The notes under the pieces are model-generated. The model ran no database searches, was not told the origin of the DNA, and saw only the letters and a program-made list of their open reading frames with translations. From Candidatus Odinarchaeota archaeon (GTDB lineage Archaea; Asgardarchaeota; JAGGXT01): 6,042 nucleotides of DNA. A program made the translations under genes and the position numbers. This document shows, piece after piece, positions 1-5,687 of the stretch (positions are counted from its first letter, which is position 1; every line of letters starts with the position of its first letter). The DNA lies in contig JAGGXT010000179.1 of the NCBI GenBank assembly GCA_021162905.1, positions 1 to 6,042 on the forward strand, given 5' to 3'.

Positions 1-1
1 A

Positions 2-70
2 CCGCAAGAACTCATAGAACAAATAATTCCCAAAGTAGATCCAATATTGAAAATACTATTCGGAGAATAA
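2..70 (+). CDS. C-terminal end of an unidentified protein (partial, 5' end outside window)
   Basis: Reading from base 2 gives 22 uninterrupted codons ending in TAA at 68-70: PQELIEQIIPKVDPILKILF followed by GE. The codon use (ATA, GAA, AAA, AGA-poor) and the amphipathic, charged composition resemble a real archaeal C-terminus, and a T-rich stretch follows the stop, but the fragment is too short to identify a family. It converges tail to tail on the large glycosyltransferase gene, whose stop lies 52 nt away. It may be a chance open stretch; the other two forward frames were not convincingly better. Confidence 0.5.
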   Translation, partial: PQELIEQIIPKVDPILKILFGE

Positions 71-80
71 ATTCTACACA

Positions 81-114
81 ACATTTTAACCTTTTGATTT
101 GAGTATTACAAATC
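81..114. terminator. Convergent-gene terminator region with small hairpin
   Basis: The 52-nt gap between two convergent stops holds two T-rich runs on the plus strand (ATTTTAACCTTTTG at 83-96), suited to ending the left-edge plus gene. They are followed by a perfect 6-bp inverted repeat GATTTG/CAAATC (96-101 and 109-114) with a 7-nt loop that could form on either transcript. Archaeal termination mainly needs a U tract, so the T runs are the stronger evidence and the hairpin is an extra. Confidence 0.35.
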
Positions 115-122
115 TAACTATC

Positions 123-3100
123 TCAGCACTTTTTTCTCATATAAAACTCTACGAGTCTTAAATAACTAAGATAGACCACAACCACTATCCATGTCATAAG
201 CGTAAAAGAAGTTACAAATTTATCAATAAATGTAACGAAAATTTGGATTTTAATAACATGATATCCTCTCGGCACCCTAAGAGCAATAATATGAGGATAT
301 GCTATTTCCACCTGTGCAAGCTTATCATCTAATATTATTTTCATACTCTTATCGTACATCACAGGAATAATCACCCAGTAATCCTGCGGCACATCAATAT
401 GTATCTCGAACAAATTTGCTTTCTGCATCACCGTTACTCTATTGATTCTTTCAGTTTTCCACGGTATCTCATCTCTACTTTGAGGCACATAGGTTAAAGC
501 GTATACCGGAGTAAAATTTTCCAATCTAAAAAGATACCTATGAGAATAGTTTTCCAAAAGAGTCACCTTTCCAGTTTCTTCCGCTTCTCTAAGCAACGAC
601 CGAACAATACTTGAAGCCAATTCAGGAAACACAGGATCCTTACCATCCACTATAATATACTTAACACCCAAATAACGTACAAAATTCAACACTTCCTCTG
701 TGTTTACCGTTAGGTTCCTTTCCAAATAAGCATATTTATCATAAGTCATCAAACTTCCCAAGGTATCAAATATTTCTGGCGGAAGACATTGAGGATACCA
801 TCCATTTAACGTAGAATGGTTCGTGTAAATAGGCGTCAAAGCACCCCAAGGTTCCCGAGGCAAAAAAAGAACCCTAAACCACCCGGAATCCTCCCTCACA
901 ATATCATATAACATATCATAAGTTTCAGGATGGACAGGAACATAAGGCCGATAAAAACACCCTACAATTACTGTCACAACTATAAGTAACACGCCAAAAA
1001 TCTTAAAGATACGAGTCTTCTCTAATTTTGAAATATAGCATGCACCTATAAAAGTAATCACAAAACCAGAAACCGTAAGAACCCTATCACCACCTACAAC
1101 TGAAAAGGGGAATATTTGAAAAATGGAAAGAATCAACGTTATTACAATCACTACAGCTGTAACTTCAAATGCCTTTTCCCAGTAAGGCTTCTTCCAATCT
1201 TTCTTTCCATATTTCCTAAATATAACATAGATAACTGCAATAGCTAAATAGATCACAATAGTTAGCTCTATATGAAGAATCGATATTCGATAAGTACTTT
1301 CTAACCATTCTTCTAAACGTTCTCCTTGAGAAAGAGGAGTAATTACGGGTAGCATGGTTCCTCCAGCAGTTAAATAAGCATATAGAAAAGAAGCGGTAAG
1401 AGCGGCGGAACACGTACCAATTTTAAAAAGCTTTGCTATGTCTTTTTTTAAAAGAAGCCATATTGTCGTTAAAACAACGATCCAAAAGCCGACGGCAATA
1501 TTCAGAAGCATTGTCACGGCTAACAAAAACGCAGCTTCAACCACATATTTATTTCGATTTATTTGGCTCGTTTTGTGAAGTTGCACTAGATATAACGGCA
1601 CAATAATGGTTGAAAAAGCTTGACCGAGAGAGCCCCACATATAAAGAGGTATTATGTGAACAGGAGAATAAATGTAAACAGTAGCAAAAATAATTGAAAC
1701 ACTTCTACTTTTAACAAAATGTCTTAAAGCTTTATAAATCGATATGTAGGCTAAAGGAGTTATTAAACTTGAAAGTATTCTCGCAGCAGTCCAAAAAGGT
1801 ACAATAAAACTTAAAGATGCAAGAATATAGTAGAAAAGAGGAGAATAGCTTCTTAAAAAGGGATTACCAAGATACCAAGACCAATCCCATCGACCCCAAA
1901 GCCAAAAAGGCAAAGTCTCCATTTGATGTCTAAGCACCCAAGCCTTATACACGTGAGTAAAACCATCTCTCCCTACGTTTACAAGATTCAAACTAAAAAT
2001 TAGAAAAAAAGCTGGTAGCAAAACCAAAAAATGTGAAAGCACCCAGACAAACCTACTTCTACTCTTTCCTTCTTTCGCTAATAATCTTTGGTAAAGTTCC
2101 CAATGTTTCTGAGCACATTTTTCAATCGACCTACTTTCAGCAAGTCTCTTAAGATTCTCAGAATATTTTTCCCCTTTCTTCCAATCATTTAGTAATTCTA
2201 CTATCGCTCTCGCTAACTCATCGACATTCTCTGGGTCCACCGCCCTACCGTTTTCATCATCCCTTATCTCCAAGAACTGAAGAGTTCTTGCCGCTATTAC
2301 TGGAGTACTAAAATTCATTGCAAGATGCAAAATCCCACTTGCCGAATAGTAAGACTTACCCTTTTCATAAGGCAATATTACCACATCAGCAGCTCCAAAA
2401 AACACCGGGACCTCCTTATCTGGAATATACCTCGTAAAAAACCTAACACAATCACCTAGCCTAAGCTTTTTTACAAGCTGTTTTAAATACTCTAAATACT
2501 TGTCTCCCCAATACATTTCGCCTTCCCGTACAGCTCCAACTATTAACAACACAACATTCGAAATTTTTTCCTTAACTTTTTTAAAAGCCCTCACAACGTA
2601 TTCATAGCCTTTTCCCTTCCTTATTAAACCAAAAAGAAGCAAAACCTTCTTACCCTGAAGACCTAATTTTCTCTTTGCTTCATCTCTTCCCATATTAGGC
2701 AATTTCTTAACGAAATGAGAAATAACTACAACCTTTCTAGGCGAAACTCCATATTGTTTTACCAATGCATTTTTCATTTGATCAGTATGCACCACAATAA
2801 TGTTACTTGCAGCAGCATAAAACTTAGTTAAAAAACTTATAGCCTTCTTAACAAGACCTAAAGGATATCTTATATTAAAAAGCTTCAAAGTCTCCTTATT
2901 TAGACGTTTAAGATCAAATACCGTATGAAAAGTAACAACAATTTTTTTACCAAGCAATTTAAGCATAAAAAGTATTAAAGCATAAAACAGGTTTGCAAAC
3001 AAAATACCAAAAACTAGCCATTCATGCTGAAGATGTACAATATCATAATCCCTCTCAAGTATCTTAAAAAACAATTTTAAAGGGGATAGTATACTTGACC

Positions 3101-3278
3101 CCCTTTCCCAAGACTTCTCATACCTCAACTTTCCACGATATGACATATCCGACAATACTACTATTTTACTTCGCTGTTCCTCGGTCAAAACTCCGTAAAG
3201 ACTCTCCGTATAAATCCCTATACCACACCTCGCCGAAGGCGATGTACTTATAATTGCTATCGCTGCCTTCCCTTCCAA
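123..3278 (-). CDS. Fused GT4 glycosyltransferase and GT-C-like (PTPS_related) membrane protein
   Basis: Residues are numbered from the chosen TTG start (1051 aa). Residues 5-402 form a GT4 (GT-B fold) glycosyltransferase: SARCGIGIYTESLY near the N-terminus (donor/acceptor loop), HLQHEW at 82-87, VTFHT, VVVISHF before the second Rossmann half, GLIRKGKG with the usual Arg and Lys (R220, K223), and SASGILHLAM...TPVIAA at 312-330. From about 410 the protein becomes a membrane domain with some 11-13 helices. The first outside loop carries DGFTHVYKAWVL (D438) and GNPFLRSYSPLFYY, typical of PTPS_related/GT-C-like proteins, where an early-loop Asp is the candidate catalytic residue. After about 778 comes a roughly 240-residue soluble domain opening with FRVLFLPREPWGAL and STLNGWYPQ, then a last helix (about 1020-1040) and a basic tail (RKKC). 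Expected topology: GT4 inside, soluble domain outside. Likely job: building a surface or lipid-linked glycan; specificity unknown. A GTG at 3287 is also possible, but GGAAGTGA at 3284-3291 overlaps it and sits 5 nt before the TTG. Confidence 0.88.
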   Translation of the reverse strand: MEGKAAIAIISTSPSARCGIGIYTESLYGVLTEEQRSKIVVLSDMSYRGKLRYEKSWERGSSILSPLKLFFKILERDYDIVHLQHEWLVFGILFANLFYALILFMLKLLGKKIVVTFHTVFDLKRLNKETLKLFNIRYPLGLVKKAISFLTKFYAAASNIIVVHTDQMKNALVKQYGVSPRKVVVISHFVKKLPNMGRDEAKRKLGLQGKKVLLLFGLIRKGKGYEYVVRAFKKVKEKISNVVLLIVGAVREGEMYWGDKYLEYLKQLVKKLRLGDCVRFFTRYIPDKEVPVFFGAADVVILPYEKGKSYYSASGILHLAMNFSTPVIAARTLQFLEIRDDENGRAVDPENVDELARAIVELLNDWKKGEKYSENLKRLAESRSIEKCAQKHWELYQRLLAKEGKSRSRFVWVLSHFLVLLPAFFLIFSLNLVNVGRDGFTHVYKAWVLRHQMETLPFWLWGRWDWSWYLGNPFLRSYSPLFYYILASLSFIVPFWTAARILSSLITPLAYISIYKALRHFVKSRSVSIIFATVYIYSPVHIIPLYMWGSLGQAFSTIIVPLYLVQLHKTSQINRNKYVVEAAFLLAVTMLLNIAVGFWIVVLTTIWLLLKKDIAKLFKIGTCSAALTASFLYAYLTAGGTMLPVITPLSQGERLEEWLESTYRISILHIELTIVIYLAIAVIYVIFRKYGKKDWKKPYWEKAFEVTAVVIVITLILSIFQIFPFSVVGGDRVLTVSGFVITFIGACYISKLEKTRIFKIFGVLLIVVTVIVGCFYRPYVPVHPETYDMLYDIVREDSGWFRVLFLPREPWGALTPIYTNHSTLNGWYPQCLPPEIFDTLGSLMTYDKYAYLERNLTVNTEEVLNFVRYLGVKYIIVDGKDPVFPELASSIVRSLLREAEETGKVTLLENYSHRYLFRLENFTPVYALTYVPQSRDEIPWKTERINRVTVMQKANLFEIHIDVPQDYWVIIPVMYDKSMKIILDDKLAQVEIAYPHIIALRVPRGYHVIKIQIFVTFIDKFVTSFTLMTWIVVVVYLSYLRLVEFYMRKKC

Positions 3279-3283
3279 AACGG

Positions 3284-3291
3284 TCACTTCC
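3284..3291 (-). promoter_or_regulatory. Ribosome binding site deciding the start of the fused glycosyltransferase
   Basis: On the minus strand GGAAGTGA matches the archaeal Shine-Dalgarno core GGAGGTGA at 7 of 8 bases and ends 5 nt before the TTG at 3276-3278. It contains the GTG at 3285-3287, which itself has no usable Shine-Dalgarno upstream. This favours the TTG, which makes the protein 3 residues shorter. An in-frame TGA at 3315-3317 excludes any much longer form. Confidence 0.55.
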
Positions 3292-3326
3292 GGTAAAAGG
3301 CTATTAGCTAAAACTCAATAAACAAA

Positions 3327-3340
3327 CAAAAGTATTTCGC
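3327..3340 (-). promoter_or_regulatory. Weak promoter candidate for the fused glycosyltransferase gene
   Basis: The minus strand reads GCGAAATACTTTTG: a BRE-like CGAAA followed by a poor TATA-like TACTTTTG. A start about 26 nt downstream (near 3304) would leave a short leader carrying the GGAAGTGA site. A second candidate, AATTATTTAA at 3414-3423, has a better AT core but would give a leader over 100 nt long. Neither is close to consensus, and the gene may also be reached by read-through from the GT2 gene upstream. Confidence 0.25.
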
Positions 3341-3437
3341 ATACAAAACATTTATCGTCATATCCCCAACTCTGTTTCATGCGTAATCATCTAACGTAGC
3401 CCTTGTTGTCATCTTAAATAATTCTCAATAACACCAG

Positions 3438-3474
3438 TTAAAAATTAAGAATAAAAACTACAAACACCAAAAAC
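3438..3474 (-). terminator. T-rich termination tract after the GT2 gene
   Basis: Within 60 nt of the GT2 stop the minus strand carries three T runs in close order (TTTTTGG, GTTTTTATT, AATTTTTAA). Clustered U runs without a needed hairpin are the known archaeal termination signal. Its position suggests that the GT2 gene and the fused glycosyltransferase are at least partly separate transcripts despite sharing direction. Confidence 0.45.
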
Positions 3475-3497
3475 TCTGAAAGCGAACTTTGCTTACA

Positions 3498-4586
3498 TCA
3501 TTTTGTCTTCCACGTTAACCAGATATTCATTGCATAATTCCATATAACTGCTCCGATCGAACCAAAAAAGTTTGAAACAAAATAGTAAACATCAAATATG
3601 TTTGTAAATAGACATAAAACACCGATATTTATTAATATACCACCAAAACAAAACGCATTATATTTAAGTGCTCTCAACGCGGGGTTAACAGGCCTTTTAA
3701 CCTGTTCACCTTTCAAAACCCATATCTCACTTAAAGCAAAACTAAATAAAATCATAGCCTCTAAACTCAAAATAGAAGAGTAAATATAGTTTAGAGAAGA
3801 ATAATTTGTCAAAACAAAGAAGAAAAACATATTCACAAACAATGCCAACACACTAATTACCATATATCTAACTAATTTCACAATTTCCCCTACAGTTTCC
3901 GAAAGCCTATACAAATGTCTCAAGAAATTCGCATATTCTCCTAAATTCAACTTACTCTTTCCCATTCCCCTTGTTCCAAATGTAAATGGCACTTCTGAAA
4001 CATCTTCATACTTTCCCTTAACCAGAATTTCAAGAAGAATCTTATATCCAACAGGATTTAACTCAACATCTTCAACAACATCCCTTCTAATAATAAAATA
4101 CCCTGAAAGAGGATCCTTTATACCCCTCGCCTGTGGAACCAAAACCTTAGTTAAAAATCTAGCACCTTTAGACACAATTTTCCGCTTTAACCCCCAATTC
4201 TCTATTTTACCTCCCTTAGTATACCTACTCGCAATCACGATATCTTTACCGTTTCTTGCCTCTTCTATCAAATTAGGTAATATTTCAGGTGGATGCTGCA
4301 TATCAGCATCCATCACACCTAAAAATTCTCCAGAAGCATGCTTAAAGCCTTCAATAACCGCTGAGGACAAACCCAATTTACCTTTACGTTTAACTACCTT
4401 TACCGGATATTGTTTAGATAATTCCTCAGCAACCTTCCAAGTTTCATCGGGACTATTATCATCAACCACAATAATTTCATAACTGCAGTAACCACTTAGA
4501 GCATCATGAATCCTCTTTACAAGTACAGGAAGATTTTCCCTTTCATTATACGTTGGAATAATTAATGATAACACCGGTTTTTCCAT
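3498..4586 (-). CDS. Polyprenyl-phosphate sugar synthase (DPM1-like GT2) with GtrA-like membrane domain
   Basis: The 362-aa protein has a GT2 domain at about 1-230 of the dolichyl-phosphate-mannose synthase type. Visible motifs are SLIIPTYNERENLP (7-20), IIVVDDNSPDET (38-49), KGKLGLSSAVIEG (68-80), the metal-binding DAD in MDADMQHPP (D93, D95, with Q97), KDPLSGYF (157-164) and FGTRGMGKSKLN (203-214). Residues 237-356 form a GtrA-like domain with four helices (about 237-258, 266-289, 306-328, 334-356). Domain order and length resemble the characterised Pyrococcus furiosus dolichyl-phosphate mannose synthase. Expected reaction: transfer of mannose or another hexose from a nucleotide sugar to a polyprenyl/dolichyl phosphate at the cytoplasmic membrane face; the sugar cannot be read from sequence. 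The ATG at 4586 is preceded by GAGGG with 6-nt spacing. The product would be the natural donor for the GT-C half of the next gene downstream. Confidence 0.93.
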   Translation of the reverse strand: MEKPVLSLIIPTYNERENLPVLVKRIHDALSGYCSYEIIVVDDNSPDETWKVAEELSKQYPVKVVKRKGKLGLSSAVIEGFKHASGEFLGVMDADMQHPPEILPNLIEEARNGKDIVIASRYTKGGKIENWGLKRKIVSKGARFLTKVLVPQARGIKDPLSGYFIIRRDVVEDVELNPVGYKILLEILVKGKYEDVSEVPFTFGTRGMGKSKLNLGEYANFLRHLYRLSETVGEIVKLVRYMVISVLALFVNMFFFFVLTNYSSLNYIYSSILSLEAMILFSFALSEIWVLKGEQVKRPVNPALRALKYNAFCFGGILINIGVLCLFTNIFDVYYFVSNFFGSIGAVIWNYAMNIWLTWKTK

Positions 4587-4592
4587 ATATTT

Positions 4593-4597
4593 CCCTC
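4593..4597 (-). promoter_or_regulatory. Ribosome binding site of the GT2 gene
   Basis: GAGGG on the minus strand lies 6 nt before the ATG at 4584-4586, a normal archaeal spacing, and confirms that start. Confidence 0.7.
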
Positions 4598-4637
4598 AAA
4601 CCTTGCAGTCTTCTACTCCAAATCTTTACCAATTAAT

Positions 4638-4659
4638 ATGTTAAGTTTGCGGTTAACAT
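4638..4659. promoter_or_regulatory. Inverted repeat over the predicted GT2 transcription start (operator candidate)
   Basis: A perfect 7-bp inverted repeat, ATGTTAA at 4638-4644 and TTAACAT at 4653-4659, flanks an 8-nt spacer (GTTTGCGG). The predicted start of the minus-strand GT2 transcript (about 4651, from the TATA box at 4674-4681) falls inside the spacer, where a bound dimeric regulator would block RNA polymerase. The match is direct; the operator role is inferred from position. A 5' leader hairpin is the alternative. Confidence 0.4.
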
Positions 4660-4673
4660 GAAAGCATAACTAA

Positions 4674-4681
4674 TATATAAA
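4674..4681 (-). promoter_or_regulatory. TATA box of the GT2 gene promoter
   Basis: The minus strand reads TTTATATA, the archaeal consensus. With the usual 25-27 nt offset, transcription would begin near 4651, giving a leader of about 65 nt before the ATG at 4586. Confidence 0.65.
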
Positions 4682-4826
4682 TAACATATCTATAATAACT
4701 CTTACTTTCGGTCGGTCTATCGATATAACATAGCGTCTTAATCATAGTAAAATATTTGTCGTTTCTTTTTCCCTTCAATCAATTTTATAGTGAAAGATTG
4801 TAGTAAAATGTAACAAATCCAATTCA

Positions 4827-4834
4827 TTTAAATA
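4827..4834 (+). promoter_or_regulatory. TATA box of the zinc-ribbon membrane protein gene
   Basis: TTTAAATA matches the archaeal TATA consensus. A start about 26 nt on would fall near 4855-4857 (TATATTG), immediately before the GAGGT site at 4860-4864. This rules out the ATG at 4839, which would lie upstream of the transcript, as the start codon. Confidence 0.65.
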
Positions 4835-4859
4835 TCCAATGAACATTAAATTCTATATT

Positions 4860-4864
4860 GAGGT
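4860..4864 (+). promoter_or_regulatory. Ribosome binding site deciding the start at 4872
   Basis: GAGGT is followed by 7 nt (AAAAAAG) and then ATG at 4872-4874. The upstream in-frame ATG at 4839 has no Shine-Dalgarno and sits only a few bases after the TATA box. Confidence 0.7.
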
Positions 4865-4871
4865 AAAAAAG

Positions 4872-5315
4872 ATGAACAAAGCTACCAAAAGCTCCTACTA
4901 CGTGAAATGTAGGGAATGCGGATGGGAAGGTTACACTCTACTCAGAGGCTATGGTAGCAATGGTTATCTATATCTGGAATGTGAGAACTGTGGAGCAAGG
5001 AACCTATACATAAATCCACCACCAAAAAATAATGGAAAAATATACATTGGAGGAACAATATTACAGGACATAGCACACATAGTTTCCAGGTTAGTCCTCC
5101 TCGGTGCTTATCAAGTTAAAATTACATTAGAAAATGGTTGGACATGGTTAAACAACCAGCCAAAACTAAAAAAATATACTCTAGGAGGGGGGTTCATAGT
5201 TTCCCTATTACTAATACTCTGCCTAATAACATTTAGAACATATTTCCTCCAATTCTTAGTAGCCACAATAGGCACAATAGCCAGCACTCTAGCATTAATT
5301 TTCCGAAAAGAGTAA
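4872..5315 (+). CDS. Zinc-ribbon protein with two C-terminal membrane helices (unknown function)
   Basis: From the ATG at 4872 the product is 147 aa. I do not recognise a named family. The N-terminal part (about 10-48) is a four-cysteine zinc ribbon: C13-x2-C16 in VKCRECGWEG and C37-x2-C40 in LECENCGARN, the form seen in many archaeal rubredoxin-like/zinc-ribbon knuckles. A 50-100 linker contains a hydrophobic, possibly amphipathic stretch (ILQDIAHIVSRLVLLGAY). Two close membrane helices follow at about 104-121 and 124-143, with a short basic end (FRKE). A short charged turn (FRT) between the helices suggests a hairpin, so the zinc ribbon and the C-terminus should be on the same side, probably the cytoplasm. 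It is a single-gene transcript with its own strong promoter, divergent from the GT2 gene. A role in membrane-anchored protein or nucleic-acid binding is only a guess. Confidence 0.8.
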   Translation: MNKATKSSYYVKCRECGWEGYTLLRGYGSNGYLYLECENCGARNLYINPPPKNNGKIYIGGTILQDIAHIVSRLVLLGAYQVKITLENGWTWLNNQPKLKKYTLGGGFIVSLLLILCLITFRTYFLQFLVATIGTIASTLALIFRKE

Positions 5316-5335
5316 CCTAATTAGTCACAGCATCC

Positions 5336-5350
5336 TCTAATTTTTAAATA
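5336..5350 (+). terminator. Weak T-tract terminator of the zinc-ribbon gene
   Basis: About 25 nt after the TAA at 5313-5315 the plus strand has TCTAATTTTTAAATA with a run of five T. There is no supporting hairpin; it is assigned from position between convergent genes. Confidence 0.3.
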
Positions 5351-5381
5351 ACTATAATCTGCAAACAAACTACTATTAATT

Positions 5382-5400
5382 TTACCAAAAATAGTGGTAA
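5382..5400 (-). terminator. Small hairpin with T5 loop after the regulator gene
   Basis: On the minus strand TTACC and GGTAA (5-bp arms) flank a 9-nt loop ACTATTTTT, about 22 nt past the regulator's stop. The T run and its place between convergent genes suggest a termination region; the stem is short. Confidence 0.3.
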
Positions 5401-5421
5401 CCCTAATTACTTTACTAGTTT

Positions 5422-5607
5422 TTATTTATAGCCAAGAGCTCTTAGTCTCCGATCTAAATCGTCCGATTCAAGATCAGCTAGATGCTTTCTAATGAGGAAA
5501 ATGATATATTCAGTTGGACTTCTATAACCAGAGTCTTTTAAAGCCTTTTCTAAACGTTCATATAAAGGCTTAGGAATAGAGATATTTACATATTTAACCT
5601 TAGCCAT
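5422..5607 (-). CDS. Ribbon-helix-helix (CopG/MetJ/Arc-type) DNA-binding regulator
   Basis: The 61-aa product fits an RHH dimer. The DNA-contacting strand is at about 4-10 (VKYVNIS), then IPKPLYERLEKAL forms helix A (11-23), the turn is SGYRSPTEY (26-34), and helix B runs to about 45 (IIFLIRKHLADL). The charged tail ends in RLRALGYK. RHH proteins of this size are transcription factors or antitoxins; no toxin gene is adjacent. The ATG at 5605-5607 is chosen because AGGGG lies 7 nt upstream and the protein then begins MAKVKYVNIS, like other archaeal RHH proteins. A TTG ten codons upstream is open, but that extension would translate the Shine-Dalgarno itself. It is divergent from the phosphodiesterase gene across only 80 nt, so it probably controls itself and that gene (inference). 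Confidence 0.85.
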   Translation of the reverse strand: MAKVKYVNISIPKPLYERLEKALKDSGYRSPTEYIIFLIRKHLADLESDDLDRRLRALGYK

Positions 5608-5687
5608 AACAATTCCCCTAAAATAAATCAACAGCAAAAAATAAAAAACTAATGCAACAACGCATCAACCCTCAAAGGATGAGAAAA
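5608..5687. promoter_or_regulatory. Divergent promoter/operator region between RHH regulator and phosphodiesterase
   Basis: This 80-nt spacer must hold promoters for both directions. The A/T block at 5634-5648 (CAAAAAATAAAAAAC) is TATA-like at best on either strand and well placed for both genes. Next to it, ATGC/GCAT (5652-5655, 5662-5665) is a short inverted repeat. Read on the minus strand the same stretch gives GTTGATGC and GTTGTTGC as an imperfect tandem repeat, a plausible RHH target. GGATGA at 5677-5682 serves as ribosome binding site for the ATG at 5688, with 5-nt spacing. Confidence 0.35.

Noticed and set aside
1216..1413. Open reading frame of 65 codons on the minus strand
   Set aside because: It lies wholly inside the fused glycosyltransferase in another frame on the same strand. 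Its Arg/Phe/Ser-rich translation is typical of a shadow of a membrane-helix-coding stretch.
3377..3412. An 11-codon reading frame (ATG ... TGA) in the spacer upstream of the fused glycosyltransferase
   Set aside because: The preceding AT-rich TATA candidate overlaps its start and there is no good ribosome binding site, so a regulatory leader peptide is not supported.
3598..3783. Open reading frame of 61 codons on the plus strand
   Set aside because: It is antisense to the GtrA-like domain of the GT2 gene, with no ribosome binding site or recognisable domain.
4715..4731. Imperfect palindrome around TATCGATA / CTAT...ATAG in the divergent region
   Set aside because: The arms are only 4 bp with a mismatched core, as expected by chance in AT-rich DNA, and it is not positioned on either predicted promoter.
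4839..4871. Eleven-codon N-terminal extension of the zinc-ribbon protein
   Set aside because: The TATA box at 4827-4834 and the GAGGT at 4860-4864 show that these codons are promoter and leader, not coding.
5422..5637. RHH gene as the antitoxin of a toxin-antitoxin pair
   Set aside because: No small toxin gene overlaps or follows it; downstream is a convergent gene and upstream is a divergent enzyme gene.
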